From Paenibacillus sp. 1001270B_150601_E10 (GTDB lineage Bacteria > Bacillota > Bacilli > Paenibacillales > Paenibacillaceae), in contig NZ_JADMOL010000006.1 of NCBI RefSeq assembly GCF_015558675.1, forward strand, positions 1-64,000: 64,000 nt of DNA. The letters run 5' to 3'. This document shows, piece after piece, positions 1 through 8,322 of this stretch. The translations under genes and the position numbers were made by a program. Positions within the stretch are counted from its first letter, which is position 1. The number at the start of each line of letters is the position of its first letter. The notes beneath the pieces are model-generated. The model did not search any database. It saw nothing but the letters and a program-made list of their open reading frames with translations, and was not told the origin of the DNA.

Positions 1-45
1 TCTGCTCACGAAGCTTTCATGGATGAACTGTCGCACTTAGCTTGA
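1..45 (+). CDS. C-terminal end of an unidentified gene (partial)
   Basis: An open frame enters from the left edge and stops at a TGA at 43-45, leaving the tail SAHEAFMDELSHLA. Nothing identifies the family. It could equally be a chance open stretch, since only 14 residues are visible. Confidence 0.25.
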   Translation, partial: SAHEAFMDELSHLA

Positions 46-495
46 CAATCCGTCAAATAAAAAAATGACCCCTGTATTGTTATGGATCGCTGTGGCAGGC
101 CAAGAACATATTGGTTTGCTTCCGGATGACAAGAGCGAACTTTCCTAATCCCTAATTCAAAAAAATTCTCCATTACTTATCCTTTTACTAAAAGTGCCCT
201 CTAGATTTTTGCATGCTTTGAGTTAACTTTTGTCGATAGACAAGAACTTATATGTTTGCCCTTTGAACTTGCGTGCCCCTAATTCATCATATAACAAAAG
301 ATGGCTTTTAATATCTGAGGATAATCCTTTGTTATTACCTTCCTTTTTGATAATTACTTGCATATTTCACTGACATTTCTGAAGTTTGCGATCAGATGGT
401 GAACATGAATTATTATATTTAATCCCATTTCAAATAATTTGAGCTGCCGTTTTCACAGCAGCTCGATCTCAATCACTTATTCTCCTAGCTTTCCA
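46..495. other. gene-poor intergenic stretch
   Basis: I see no supportable gene here. A 27-codon frame at 66-149 has no ribosome binding site and no recognisable family. The stretch is A+T-rich and lies between a gene end and a gene remnant. Confidence 0.4.
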
Positions 496-687
496 CTAAA
501 ATTTTTTACTTTTGAACAAGAAACTCCTGTAATCGCGGATAAACTGTGTGATGGTAATCGGTTGTCTTCCCAACATTATCTCTAATTCGGGAGTTACTCG
601 CTTGGCCAATCCGAGTTTAGTTGTTGTATATATACCAATCAATACAATGACTTGAAAAATAAAGTCATATGCTGCCGCTGTTGTCAT
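496..687 (-). pseudogene. NmrA/SDR-family oxidoreductase, C-terminal remnant
   Basis: The last ~35 residues (LAKRVTPELEIMLGRQP, then FIRDYRSFL) match the conserved C-terminus of NmrA-like NAD(P)-binding proteins (azoreductase/NAD(P)H quinone reductase group), which end in an LGR-P...F-RDY motif. The Rossmann domain that should precede it is absent: upstream there are only ~25 unrelated codons, then a short palindrome and another gene. It is therefore a decayed 3' end and unlikely to be functional. The family call rests on the C-terminal motif alone. Confidence 0.5.
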
Positions 688-713
688 TCAACTAACGGGT
701 CCCGTTAGCTCAA
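687..713. repeat. interspersed ~25-bp palindrome, copy A
   Basis: ACTAACGGG-TC-CCGTTAG is a nearly perfect palindrome flanked by TTCA and CTCAA. Related copies occur at 12591, 18375, 29359, 30908, 31374 and 60493. All lie outside intact genes. Confidence 0.5.
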
Positions 714-727
714 TGATTTATCAGCTC

Positions 728-1072
728 CTATTTATTTGGAAATGCTATCGATCCCTTTAAATCGTCTTCTAAATACCCCTCACAATTTGAAGCTGAAAAA
801 ACTGTTCTTTCGTTATCCTCTTCTCTGTTCAATTTTTTACATTTATAAACTTCTATCGCTCCATTCGTGTATACATCCCTTGACATATCAATTATCCATA
901 CGATTTCCTTGCCGTTTGAATTGATGTTAGTTATTACTGGCCCACTGTCTATATTAGGTCCTACTATCATTAAGTAATCAGCTTTATGATCCAGAAATCT
1001 CTCATATAATGTATTCATTCTGCTCAAGGCAGTTTGATCGAATTTTCTAAGAAAACTTGTTTTATTCTTCAA
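728..1072 (-). CDS. hypothetical protein (114 aa or 96 aa)
   Basis: I do not recognise this protein. It is soluble and mixed in character, with a hydrophobic strand-like pattern (YLMIVGP, IVWIIDMS) and no signal peptide. The longest reading starts at a TTG at 1072, but its first six codons lie inside a dispersed repeat (1052-1243). The internal ATG at 1018 may be the original start, although neither start has a strong Shine-Dalgarno sequence. The gene may have lost its own 5' end to the mobile element whose end lies here. Expression is uncertain. Confidence 0.4.
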   Translation of the reverse strand: MKNKTSFLRKFDQTALSRMNTLYERFLDHKADYLMIVGPNIDSGPVITNINSNGKEIVWIIDMSRDVYTNGAIEVYKCKKLNREEDNERTVFSASNCEGYLEDDLKGSIAFPNK

Positions 1073-1243
1073 ATGGTAGCAAGAAATTTGACATTACCCT
1101 CTTCACTCCTATCGTAAGTGTTTGCGCAATATTAACATTCCCGATATTTCATTGCAACTAACTTTAATTAAGACACCATAGATTTTAAGCCTTCGTCTTT
1201 GCTCGATAAGCCGGCGTCTTCTCTCGGCTTCCACGTTAAACTA
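1052..1243. repeat. dispersed 192-bp repeat, copy 1 (element end)
   Basis: This segment matches 27022-27213 in the same orientation over 192 bp with about 13 differences counted by eye. Similarity stops abruptly at 1052/27022. Read on the minus strand, both copies carry the same coding tail (REDAGLSSKDEGLKS then VS) ending in TAA, followed by ~120 bp of conserved untranslated sequence. That is what the 3' end of a mobile element or duplicated gene would look like. The family is not identified. Confidence 0.65.
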
Positions 1244-1510
1244 TTCTTTTACGAAATTAATTACGCTCGGCACAGAAAAGAACATGTATCGAAACTCGTA
1301 ATCGAAATATTAACGTCGCGAATCATGTACCTTTCTTTTAATGAACAATACAACCATCAAGAAACTGTTTTTGCAAAAGCATCGGCTTTTATTTTTTCTA
1401 CCGGAAATCGAATTAAATATCGATCTTAGAATAAATAGAATATTTTTCGTAATATATCCTAGATACCACATTTTAGAGAGAGACCCTTTTCAAAGTGTCC
1501 CTCTTGAGCT
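1244..1510. other. intergenic stretch downstream of the ABC operon
   Basis: No gene is supportable. On the minus strand a weak hairpin (roughly 1473-1505, arms AGAGGGAC and GTCTCTCT) lies just after the ATPase stop at 1511. It could end transcription, but it has no good T-run. Confidence 0.35.
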
Positions 1511-2182
1511 TTATTTTTGCTTCATCTGCGCAAGTTTTCCATCGCTCATACCATAGATGATATCCGCAATGGTTGTAACTTTTTTGGAATGGGTAACGAT
1601 GATAACGCATTTGCCTTCCTGATGGGCGAGCAAAGTGAAGATATCTAATATGGCTTCCTCAGTTGCACTATCGAGGTTGCCTGTCGGTTCGTCGGCGATG
1701 ATAATATCGGGATTGTGCGAGATCGCTCGTGCGATTCCAACACGCTGCTGTTCACCGCCGGATAGTCTCAATATTTTTCTGTCCGCTGTTTCTCTATCGA
1801 TGCCGACCTTTTCTAGTAAAGCATAAACATAGGATTTTTTATCCTTCTCGGGGCTCCCGCTAATGTTCATGGAGAGCACAATATTCTCAATGGCGGTTGC
1901 ATTGGTAAGGAGATTGAAGCTCTGAAAGACAACTCCAATTCCTTTAGCCCTGTAATCGTCACGGTCGAGCTTTTTCAAGTCTTGATCGTTATACATAATA
2001 GCTCCATCGGTGCATACATCAAGCCCGGAAATTAGCGAAAGAAAAGTTGACTTGCCGGATCCGGACTTGCCAACGATCGTATGGACTTTCCCAAGCTCAA
2101 AGGAGGCATTAACTCCTTTGAGAACATTCTTTTTCGTACCTTCATATCTGTAAAATACATTATTAACTGTAAGTACGCTCAT
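1511..2182 (-). CDS. ABC transporter ATP-binding protein, LolD/MacB type
   Basis: This 223-residue ATPase powers the FtsX-type permease encoded immediately upstream. It has Walker A GKSGSGKS, a Q-loop (VVFQSFN), the signature LSGGEQQR, Walker B IIIADEP followed by the TGNLDS D-loop typical of the LolD/MacB/FtsE branch, and an H-loop (VTHS). I chose the ATG at 2182 because AGGTGA lies 6 nt before it; the GTG at 2191 is less well placed. It is the last gene of a three-gene unit (small membrane protein, permease, ATPase) whose promoter carries the same direct repeats as the neighbouring two-component operon. The substrate is not evident; peptides or antibiotics are usual for this class. Confidence 0.9.
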   Translation of the reverse strand: MSVLTVNNVFYRYEGTKKNVLKGVNASFELGKVHTIVGKSGSGKSTFLSLISGLDVCTDGAIMYNDQDLKKLDRDDYRAKGIGVVFQSFNLLTNATAIENIVLSMNISGSPEKDKKSYVYALLEKVGIDRETADRKILRLSGGEQQRVGIARAISHNPDIIIADEPTGNLDSATEEAILDIFTLLAHQEGKCVIIVTHSKKVTTIADIIYGMSDGKLAQMKQK

Positions 2183-2191
2183 CGATATCAC

Positions 2192-3757
2192 CTAATTCCT
2201 TTCCATGAGGATCTTGATTGGCTCATATTTTGTGATATTGCTGATAGAGACTAAGCCGGCAAATGAAGCCAGTAGAATGGAAATGGCTATTATCTGCAAT
2301 ATTGTAACAAGGTCAAGTGCAATTTCCATTTCGGACAACGGCTTTGCATTAGTCTGTGTTCCACCAAGCTGTGCACCGCCTAATTGCATTCCCCTGCTGC
2401 CCATCATCATATTTCCTCCATCAGCACCTTGCGATGTGCTTGACTGTGCTGCATCAGCTTGATTCTGCAGCAACATGTCGGATACAGGCTGTGCAGCAAC
2501 AGTACCCACACCTAATCCGATCACAAGACAAAAACAGGTAATGATAAGAATTTCAAAACAGAGACCTAGTGCTACCTTCGCTTTTTTCATCCCCATTGCC
2601 CGAAGAACACCAATTTCATACTTGCGCTCTCTGATCGAGATCGAAGCAAGCAATAGTAAAATAATCGAGCCGAGAATGATGACAACGACCATAAATGTGA
2701 TGGAAATGCTCTTTAATCCCTCAACAGGCCTTACTATTTTTTCATACGAGGCTGTGTCAGTATTCACATTGAAGAGATCAGAAAGCCCTTTCGCTCTAAC
2801 CTCAGCTTCAAATGGCGCTAGCATTTCTGGGCTTTTAAGATAATAGGTTACATTTACATTAACTCCTGTTTCATCGGCCTTCCGTTGGGCAATTAATGTA
2901 TTAAGTGTGGTCAGGACCTCGTTGCGCCTATTAAATCCTGCGGATTTAGGCATATTGTCATTTGCATATTCATCGGTCAAATCATTATAAACACCGACAA
3001 CGGTTAATGGATACGTAACCTCTCGTTGTAAGCGAACAGTTCCCAGTCCACTTATGGACGCCGTGTATTCGATACCATCTACGGTTACTTTATCGCCTTC
3101 TTGAACATTGTCGGAATTCACATCGGAGGGGGCATCAACGCTCATATTAGCTGTAAAAGTGATTACATCGCCGAGGCTAATGTTGTTTAGATCACGAAGC
3201 TCGTCGCTAATCACACTTTCGCCGTCTGCTTCTGGCAATCTGCCGCTTTCAAGGCTTCGGAGTCCTTCGTTAAAGTCTTCCCAGCTATCACCCATTAGCT
3301 TGTAATTTCCGTTCATTCCAGGGTCTTTCATCATGCCGCCCTGACCGCCGATAGATGTGATGCCTGCCCCTGACGAAGATGTATCATTGTCATCTTGATC
3401 AATCGCCTGAATATCCGGGTTATTCGCTGAAATTGTACCTGTTGCAATACTTTGTTTGAGATATTCCGAATGAGCAAACTGCAAAAGCTGTTCCGAAGGA
3501 ATCTCAGGCTTTTTGATCATCACTCTACCGTCTGTAGAGTTCTTTTGTGCCTCTTCCATGACCTTCTGCATATCGGGCGTGATATACACTTCCGAGGCAA
3601 AGCGCTCCTTGTAATCCTCAATTACTGCCGAAGAGGTATTGTTAATGATTAATGACACAACGGTAGTCAGTATGATGACGAAAATAATCGCGCCGATCAT
3701 CAGGTTTCTACCTTTGTTTCGCACTAAATTTTTAAGTGCATTTTGTAAGATATACAT
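2192..3757 (-). CDS. FtsX/MacB-like ABC transporter permease
   Basis: This is a 521-residue membrane protein with the MacB layout: one N-terminal TM (about residues 15-38), a long extracytoplasmic domain, then three C-terminal TMs around an FtsX domain (RERKYEIGVLRAMGMKK is the characteristic loop after TM2). An unusual low-complexity stretch rich in G, Q, M and A lies between the last TMs. The start at 3757 has AAAGGAG 10 nt upstream; an upstream in-frame start would add 16 unlikely residues. It pairs with the ATPase that begins 10 nt after its stop codon. It probably exports or senses a peptide or antimicrobial at the membrane. Confidence 0.88.
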   Translation of the reverse strand: MYILQNALKNLVRNKGRNLMIGAIIFVIILTTVVSLIINNTSSAVIEDYKERFASEVYITPDMQKVMEEAQKNSTDGRVMIKKPEIPSEQLLQFAHSEYLKQSIATGTISANNPDIQAIDQDDNDTSSSGAGITSIGGQGGMMKDPGMNGNYKLMGDSWEDFNEGLRSLESGRLPEADGESVISDELRDLNNISLGDVITFTANMSVDAPSDVNSDNVQEGDKVTVDGIEYTASISGLGTVRLQREVTYPLTVVGVYNDLTDEYANDNMPKSAGFNRRNEVLTTLNTLIAQRKADETGVNVNVTYYLKSPEMLAPFEAEVRAKGLSDLFNVNTDTASYEKIVRPVEGLKSISITFMVVVIILGSIILLLLASISIRERKYEIGVLRAMGMKKAKVALGLCFEILIITCFCLVIGLGVGTVAAQPVSDMLLQNQADAAQSSTSQGADGGNMMMGSRGMQLGGAQLGGTQTNAKPLSEMEIALDLVTILQIIAISILLASFAGLVSISNITKYEPIKILMERN

Positions 3758-3782
3758 GCTTAACAAACTCCTTTTGCACTTG

Positions 3783-4169
3783 TTATTTTTCAGGCTCCAC
3801 ATTTACAACTTCAAACTCATCAAAGAAATCATTCAACTCGTCGTCATCTGAAGCTTTAGATGGGAATAGCCGAGCCATATTACGATTGTCGGTTGGTTGA
3901 TTAGCAGCAAGTCTGAAGTGAAGCATGCCGACAGTAAACAACACCGCTGTAAAGCCAAGAAAAGTAATGATATAGGTCAGAACTTGTGGGATAATCTCAT
4001 GCCAGTAGTAATCGGTTGTTTGTTCCAATGTCGCGCCCTGTGTAACGGCATTGTCTAGCATTTCAAGCTGTGGAGGGATATACAGAATGAGCTGCCATAT
4101 GCCCAGAGCAAGAATAATGCCGGATAGCATGAAGATAATGATGCTTGTAAGATTTTTTTTCACTATCAT
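3783..4169 (-). CDS. small two-TM membrane protein of the ABC operon
   Basis: A 128-residue protein with TM segments near residues 8-30 and 62-85, an intervening outside loop, and a strongly acidic cytoplasmic tail (DDDELNDFFDEFEVVN). GAGGAGG sits 5 nt before the ATG. It is the first gene after the direct-repeat promoter at 4211-4230 and precedes the permease by 25 bp, so it is likely an accessory subunit or sensor partner of the exporter. No catalytic motif is visible. Confidence 0.7.
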   Translation of the reverse strand: MIVKKNLTSIIIFMLSGIILALGIWQLILYIPPQLEMLDNAVTQGATLEQTTDYYWHEIIPQVLTYIITFLGFTAVLFTVGMLHFRLAANQPTDNRNMARLFPSKASDDDELNDFFDEFEVVNVEPEK

Positions 4170-4210
4170 TTTTCCTCCTCATAGAATTCATATCGATATT
4201 TAAAAGGAAG

Positions 4211-4230
4211 AACCTTTAACCAACCTTAAA
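4211..4230 (-). promoter_or_regulatory. response-regulator direct repeat, exporter promoter
   Basis: On the minus strand this reads TTAAGGTT-GG-TTAAAGGTT, two half-sites about 10 bp apart, which is the usual layout for OmpR/PhoB-family dimers. It lies ~42 bp before the start of the exporter operon. A near-identical pair precedes the response regulator gene at 6311-6330. The protein-site pairing is inferred. Confidence 0.65.
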
Positions 4231-4245
4231 TTAAAAAATGCAAGA

Positions 4246-4279
4246 CAACAAAAAGCCCTCGGATCACGTTCCGAAGGCT
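4246..4279 (-). terminator. terminator of the two-component operon
   Basis: On the minus strand AGCCTTCGGA and TCCGAGGGCT form a 10-bp stem (one G-U pair) followed by TTTTTGTTG. It lies 23 bp after the histidine kinase stop and separates the kinase from the exporter operon, so the exporter needs its own promoter. Confidence 0.8.
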
Positions 4280-4301
4280 GGACATCATGTATTATTCTCC
4301 T

Positions 4302-5591
4302 CTAACCTAATTCAAAAACAAAGGTCGTGCTATCTCCTTCAACGCTCGTGGCATAAATTTTCCCACCTGCATTTTCTATAATTGCTCTAGCGATGGATAG
4401 GCCAAGCCCATAACCTCCGTTATGGGCTCTTGAATCGTCTATACGATAAAAGCGATCAAATAGCTTCGGCAGATATTCTTTCGGAATGCCGTTTCCTGTA
4501 TTTTTCACAGAAAAGAATACATGGTTACGGGATTTCTGCAGCGTAACATCAATATTGCCGTTTTCGTTCACATACTTTACAGCATTATCAAGCAGTATGA
4601 TGACGACTTGCTTGATTTTATCGCTAACTCCGTTTGCTATAAGATCTGGCTCAATGTGCTGGGAGAGGGTTATCCCTTTTTCAAAAACAACAGCTTCCAT
4701 CGCAAGTAACACATCGGTAACAACATTGCTGATATTGAAAGGGGTAAGCTCGTTGCTTACAGCTTCGCTGTCGGTTTTAGCCAGATACAATAGGTCGCTG
4801 ACGAGCCTTCCCATTCGATCAGTCTCTGCGGTAATATAATGCAGCCATTTCTTCTGGCTTTCAATCGTTTCGGTTTTATTGGCGTATAAAGCCTCAGCAT
4901 TGGCATGAATGACTGCGATCGGTGTCTTCAGTTCGTGCGAAGCGTCTGCGATAAACTGCTTTTGTTTCTCATAGGCAATTTCTACAGGTGTAATGGCACG
5001 CCGGGCAAAAAACAGGCTTATACCGAAAATCACAAATAGCATCACGATGGTGATGACGCCGAATGTGAGCAAAAGCTGCGAAAGTATGTTGTACGACTCC
5101 GTCACATCCATAAAATAAATCTGTTCAAGCGCGGCCGCTTGGGTAACACCGCTCTTTTCCTTGATAATAAGATTTGCATTCATGGAATTGATTTTAAAAA
5201 GCCAACGCTGGCCATCAATCGAGATTACAGCACTTTCTTTATTCGAAGAGGTGGCAAGCTTGGTTGCTTGTGCATAGGTTTCTTCTGATAAATCCAAATA
5301 GGAGTGAACATTTAGCAATGTGTTGTTCTTACCAACTAATACACTAAAAGTGGAAGCATAATCATTTGGTATTCTCCCGACAAATACCCTGCCGGTGTTA
5401 TTGTTCTCATCTGATTTAATCAGCGAATTCATCTTAATCGGGGACATGGCGATATTGTTCAGCTTGATTTGGTTTTCATTCTGTATATTACTGTAGGTTA
5501 TGATGTAAATGGAAGCGAAGGCAGAGATCATGACAACCGTAATGATTGTCATATTTAGGATCATAAATTTGTTCCGTAATCTCTTAAACAT
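4302..5591 (-). CDS. sensor histidine kinase
   Basis: A 429-residue kinase with TM1 at about 12-32, an extracytoplasmic sensor domain (35-170), TM2 at about 172-196, and a cytoplasmic kinase core. The H-box is FIADASHELKTP with phospho-acceptor His219. The N-box (LLDNAVKYV), F-box and G-box (GGYGLGLSIA) follow. Start choice: ATG at 5591, preceded by AAGGTG and overlapping the regulator gene by 8 bp; a start at 5627 would add 12 residues inside the upstream gene. It should phosphorylate the adjacent OmpR-type regulator in response to an envelope signal. The sensor domain is not one I recognise. Confidence 0.9.
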   Translation of the reverse strand: MFKRLRNKFMILNMTIITVVMISAFASIYIITYSNIQNENQIKLNNIAMSPIKMNSLIKSDENNNTGRVFVGRIPNDYASTFSVLVGKNNTLLNVHSYLDLSEETYAQATKLATSSNKESAVISIDGQRWLFKINSMNANLIIKEKSGVTQAAALEQIYFMDVTESYNILSQLLLTFGVITIVMLFVIFGISLFFARRAITPVEIAYEKQKQFIADASHELKTPIAVIHANAEALYANKTETIESQKKWLHYITAETDRMGRLVSDLLYLAKTDSEAVSNELTPFNISNVVTDVLLAMEAVVFEKGITLSQHIEPDLIANGVSDKIKQVVIILLDNAVKYVNENGNIDVTLQKSRNHVFFSVKNTGNGIPKEYLPKLFDRFYRIDDSRAHNGGYGLGLSIARAIIENAGGKIYATSVEGDSTTFVFELG

Positions 5592-6273
5592 GCTTATCAC
5601 CTTGTGATCTGAGAACATAGCCGACACCGCGCATCGTTTGGATCGAGGTCTCAGATTGAATATTACTTAATTTTTTTCGCAAAAATGAAATATAAACCTC
5701 CACGTTATTATCTTCAGCTTCACCGTCAAATCCCCACAGCTTTTCAATAATGGTGTTCTTGGATACAATCATGCCTCTCATGTGAATTAGCAGCTCTAAC
5801 AGCTGGAATTCTTTCAATGTGAGCTTGTAGGATTTGCTACCGCAAATTAATTTGAGCGAATTGGGATTCATGTCAATGTCTCCGTAAGACAATGTACCAT
5901 CCTGTAATAGCTCTCCCTTACGACGGCTAAGCGCACGGAGGCGGGCAAGCAGCTCCTCGGATTTAAATGGTTTGGCAATATAATCATCCGCCCCGCTATC
6001 TAACCCGTTTACGGTATCCTCCGTCTCACCCTTCGCCGTTAGAAGAACGACAGGAGCGGAAATGCCCTGTTTTCTGACTTCTTTAAGTATCGTTATACCG
6101 TCTATTTTAGGGAGCATAATATCTAGAATGATGAAGTCGTAAATCGCAGATATTGCACAATCTAACCCATATTCACCGTCATGAGCTAAATCGACGGTAT
6201 AATGGTTCTTCTTAAGAACCTGTGCCACAGCTTCGGCCAGATGTATTTCATCTTCAACGATAAGTATTCTCAC
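5584..6273 (-). CDS. OmpR-family response regulator
   Basis: A 229-residue regulator with a receiver domain (acidic pair near residues 8-9, phospho-acceptor Asp51 in IILDIMLP, Lys in IAKPF) and a C-terminal winged helix ending in the usual RGVGYVL. GTG start with AAGGAGG 8 nt upstream. It overlaps the histidine kinase gene. Tandem repeats resembling its likely binding site lie ~38 bp upstream of its own start and in front of the ABC exporter, suggesting autoregulation and control of the exporter. Confidence 0.92.
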   Translation of the reverse strand: MRILIVEDEIHLAEAVAQVLKKNHYTVDLAHDGEYGLDCAISAIYDFIILDIMLPKIDGITILKEVRKQGISAPVVLLTAKGETEDTVNGLDSGADDYIAKPFKSEELLARLRALSRRKGELLQDGTLSYGDIDMNPNSLKLICGSKSYKLTLKEFQLLELLIHMRGMIVSKNTIIEKLWGFDGEAEDNNVEVYISFLRKKLSNIQSETSIQTMRGVGYVLRSQGDKHV

Positions 6274-6310
6274 GCAGATACCTCCTTGTTCTTTTCTATC
6301 TTAACAACAC

Positions 6311-6330
6311 AACCTTTAATTAACCTTAAT
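6311..6330 (-). promoter_or_regulatory. response-regulator direct repeat, autoregulatory site
   Basis: The minus strand reads TTAAGGTT-AA-TTAAAGGTT. It differs from the exporter site at 4211-4230 only in the two spacer bases and flanks. It lies about 40 bp upstream of the response regulator start. Confidence 0.65.
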
Positions 6331-6356
6331 TGCCTGGAATAGATTTTTACCAACAA

Positions 6357-6611
6357 TTAATTTGAACAATAAAGAGTGGATAATTTCTTGAGACCACTGA
6401 AGAACTTGCGCTTTTTATATGATCGGTAAAATTCAATCCAAAAGAAGACATCTTTGCCTATATATTGGGTGAATGTCTTCTTGATTGCCGTCTTCTCGCC
6501 AGTCGTGATCACCGCTGCAGTTATGACGCGTTCCTCTGTCATGGCTCGATGCGTCTTGTATTCAAAGAAGGCAGAGTCTGCGGTGGCTACATACTTCCGA
6601 TTTTTCTGCAA
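6357..6611 (-). pseudogene. IS1182-type transposase remnant
   Basis: The first ~40 residues (SAFFEYKTHRAMTEERV and ITAAVITTGEK) match the central part of IS1182-family transposases, around the conserved FFGYKTH...MTEE-I-TA-V-TGEK block. The rest (KKTFTQYIGKDVFFWIEF and so on) does not fit the family, so the fragment is fused to unrelated sequence. Both ends of the transposase are missing. Confidence 0.6.
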
Positions 6612-6994
6612 ATAGATTCCTAGTAATAGAAAATGCCCGTATGCATTACATGCACTTAGATAAAATTTGATATGACTCTGAAGATTTAATCATCAACAAC
6701 CTGGTTAACTGTTGATCGATTTACGAGATGTGACACATTCACTAAATCATGATAATTTGATGCGTCATCTCTTATTGTTTATTACAGTTAATCGTGCACA
6801 ACATTCACTCGACCTGTAAGACCGGCAGCTTATTATGCATTATGTTCTTTGATTACATTGAGTTTATTGGAACGTGGGTACATGTCAGTCTCAAAATTGA
6901 ATGAGAGCCCTACTTAAAAGAAATCATTCATGCCCTTCCCTCCAATAGTGAGGCGGTAATAAAAACGAAAAACACATCGTGTTCTTCATCTCAA
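6612..6994. other. intergenic stretch between transposase remnants
   Basis: I see no gene, RNA or clear terminal inverted repeat here. It separates the IS1182 remnant from the Tn3 remnant and is probably decayed mobile DNA. Confidence 0.35.
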
Positions 6995-7207
6995 TTAAAG
7001 ACAGTGTTTAGTTGCCTGCTCGAGATAGACGGTATACCAAATGCTAATTGCATTGATGTTAATGTTCAATGCACTTTCCCGCTGGAGCTGATCTTGCAGC
7101 GAACGTTCCCGCAGTTCGCCATGTTTACCGAAGACGAATCGCTCTGGCCAATGCGTATTACGTATCATGGATTTATTCAGGTATTCTTGATGCGCTAACC
7201 GAGTCAA
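6995..7207 (-). pseudogene. Tn3-family transposase, C-terminal remnant
   Basis: The translation contains FGKHGELRERSLQDQ and SALNININAISIWYTVYLEQA-type sequence (read in two pieces). This is the hallmark C-terminal block of Tn3 transposases (FGRRGEL-R--EDQ---ASALNL--NAI--WNT-YL). Only ~60 residues of a ~1000-residue protein remain. No Tn3 terminal repeat or resolvase was seen nearby. Confidence 0.75.
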
Positions 7208-7226
7208 ATCTAATTATTGCAGATAG

Positions 7227-7439
7227 AATGATCCGTCCAAGCCTCTAGGGGAGTTCCTGCGAAGCTGTTATGAAGTGCCAACCACGGAAGCCCAGTACTG
7301 TCTCGTTTCCATGATAAACGAAAAGCTCGTACAGGCGGGATATTATGACTTCCCGGCACAGTACGAGCATCTACGTAAATTGCACAAATGCAATTGGACC
7401 GCCGTATACGGTGGTGTTAGAGATAGGATACTCAGTTAG
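7227..7439 (+). pseudogene. unidentified gene, C-terminal fragment
   Basis: After an in-frame stop at 7224-7226 the plus strand stays open for ~70 codons (PLGEFLRSCYEVPTTEAQY, then MINEKLVQAGYYDFP and WTAVYGGVRDRILS) and ends at TAG 7437-7439. It is protein-like in composition but has no start codon with a ribosome binding site at its 5' end. It looks like the tail of a lost gene. I do not recognise the family. Confidence 0.4.
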
Positions 7440-7568
7440 TGTGTAGCCTCCTACTCGATTACGCAACTTTTAATTAATATTGTCTTTGACTATTGTTATA
7501 TTTCACTATAAGGTTAAAGGTTACTTATTTTATTGATATAGTCTCAACCAGGTTACCTCTTCAATCTT

Positions 7569-8126
7569 CTATTGATCTTTCAAAAAGCTAGTAACCGCTT
7601 TTATAAGTGGCTCCATTTCTTGCGGATTTACCGATTTATTTTCAGACAAGCTCATAATCTGAACTAACACATTCTCATAGGCGAGCAAAGCGGTATCATA
7701 CCTCTTTAAATAACCTATACTTGTCGTTGTATCTGTTTGTTGCGGCCAAAGTAACAAATCTTTACCTATATACTCATCGTTAAAGATAATATCTAGTAGT
7801 GTGTATCTAGAAGAATCGTCTGACTTATAAATTAACCTTTCTTGTGTAAGATTGCTATTCTGGTTTCCATCTACCGTTAAAATTTCACGTTTTCCAAATG
7901 AAAGTTCATTATCAATGGCGATCATACTTTTTTTATTACTCGTACTTTCAACCAATTGATACCCCGGGAGGTGCAGTGATTTATTCATTTTGGAAAACAA
8001 ATCATTATATTCCTCATACGTAAAACTCTCAGCTGGGCTCTTTGTAGTTGATTCATGATTATTAGTACAAGCAGACAATACGAGCAACAGAATAATGACT
8101 AAGGAGTATAGTTGAAATTTCTTCAT
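7569..8126 (-). CDS. predicted lipoprotein (185 aa)
   Basis: The N-terminus MKKFQLYSLVIILLL followed by lipobox LSAC gives a lipidated protein anchored outside the cell after cleavage before the Cys. The mature part is mixed alpha/beta and matches nothing I can name. The ATG at 8126 lies 1 nt after the stop codon (8128-8130) of the upstream small gene, with no strong Shine-Dalgarno of its own, so translation is probably coupled. A longer reading from 8159 would bury the signal peptide. Confidence 0.7.
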   Translation of the reverse strand: MKKFQLYSLVIILLLVLSACTNNHESTTKSPAESFTYEEYNDLFSKMNKSLHLPGYQLVESTSNKKSMIAIDNELSFGKREILTVDGNQNSNLTQERLIYKSDDSSRYTLLDIIFNDEYIGKDLLLWPQQTDTTTSIGYLKRYDTALLAYENVLVQIMSLSENKSVNPQEMEPLIKAVTSFLKDQ

Positions 8127-8127
8127 C

Positions 8128-8322
8128 TTAATGAGGTATCGCAGTCTCAGTATATACAATATTAGTCGTCTCCCCTGGAGCCCATCCAGATTCAGTAGTG
8201 TAATAGTTTCCGATATAGTTATTCGTGCCCTTTACGTATTTATCCCATGTAGCAGTCCCTGACTGATATCCGCCTATACGATATTTTTTAAACGAGGATT
8301 TAGTCCATGCTGGTACATTCAT
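8128..8322 (-). CDS. small protein coupled to the lipoprotein gene (64 aa)
   Basis: A 64-residue product with ATG at 8322 and GGGAG 8 nt upstream. It has no signal peptide and no TM, and is rich in G, Y, W, T and N (KKYRIGGYQSGTATWDKY, NNYIGNYYT). It looks like a small beta-rich domain or a secreted-type repeat without a leader. Its stop nearly abuts the lipoprotein start, so the two are one transcription unit. Function unknown. Confidence 0.5.
   Translation of the reverse strand: MNVPAWTKSSFKKYRIGGYQSGTATWDKYVKGTNNYIGNYYTTESGWAPGETTNIVYTETAIPH

Noticed and set aside
1199..1556. Small plus-strand frames in the repeat region
   Set aside because: They lie in repeat and intergenic DNA, have no RBS, and the first is antisense to the conserved coding tail.
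2192..3757. BceB-type bacitracin permease
   Set aside because: BceB has ten TMs and is longer. This protein has the four-TM MacB/FtsX layout.
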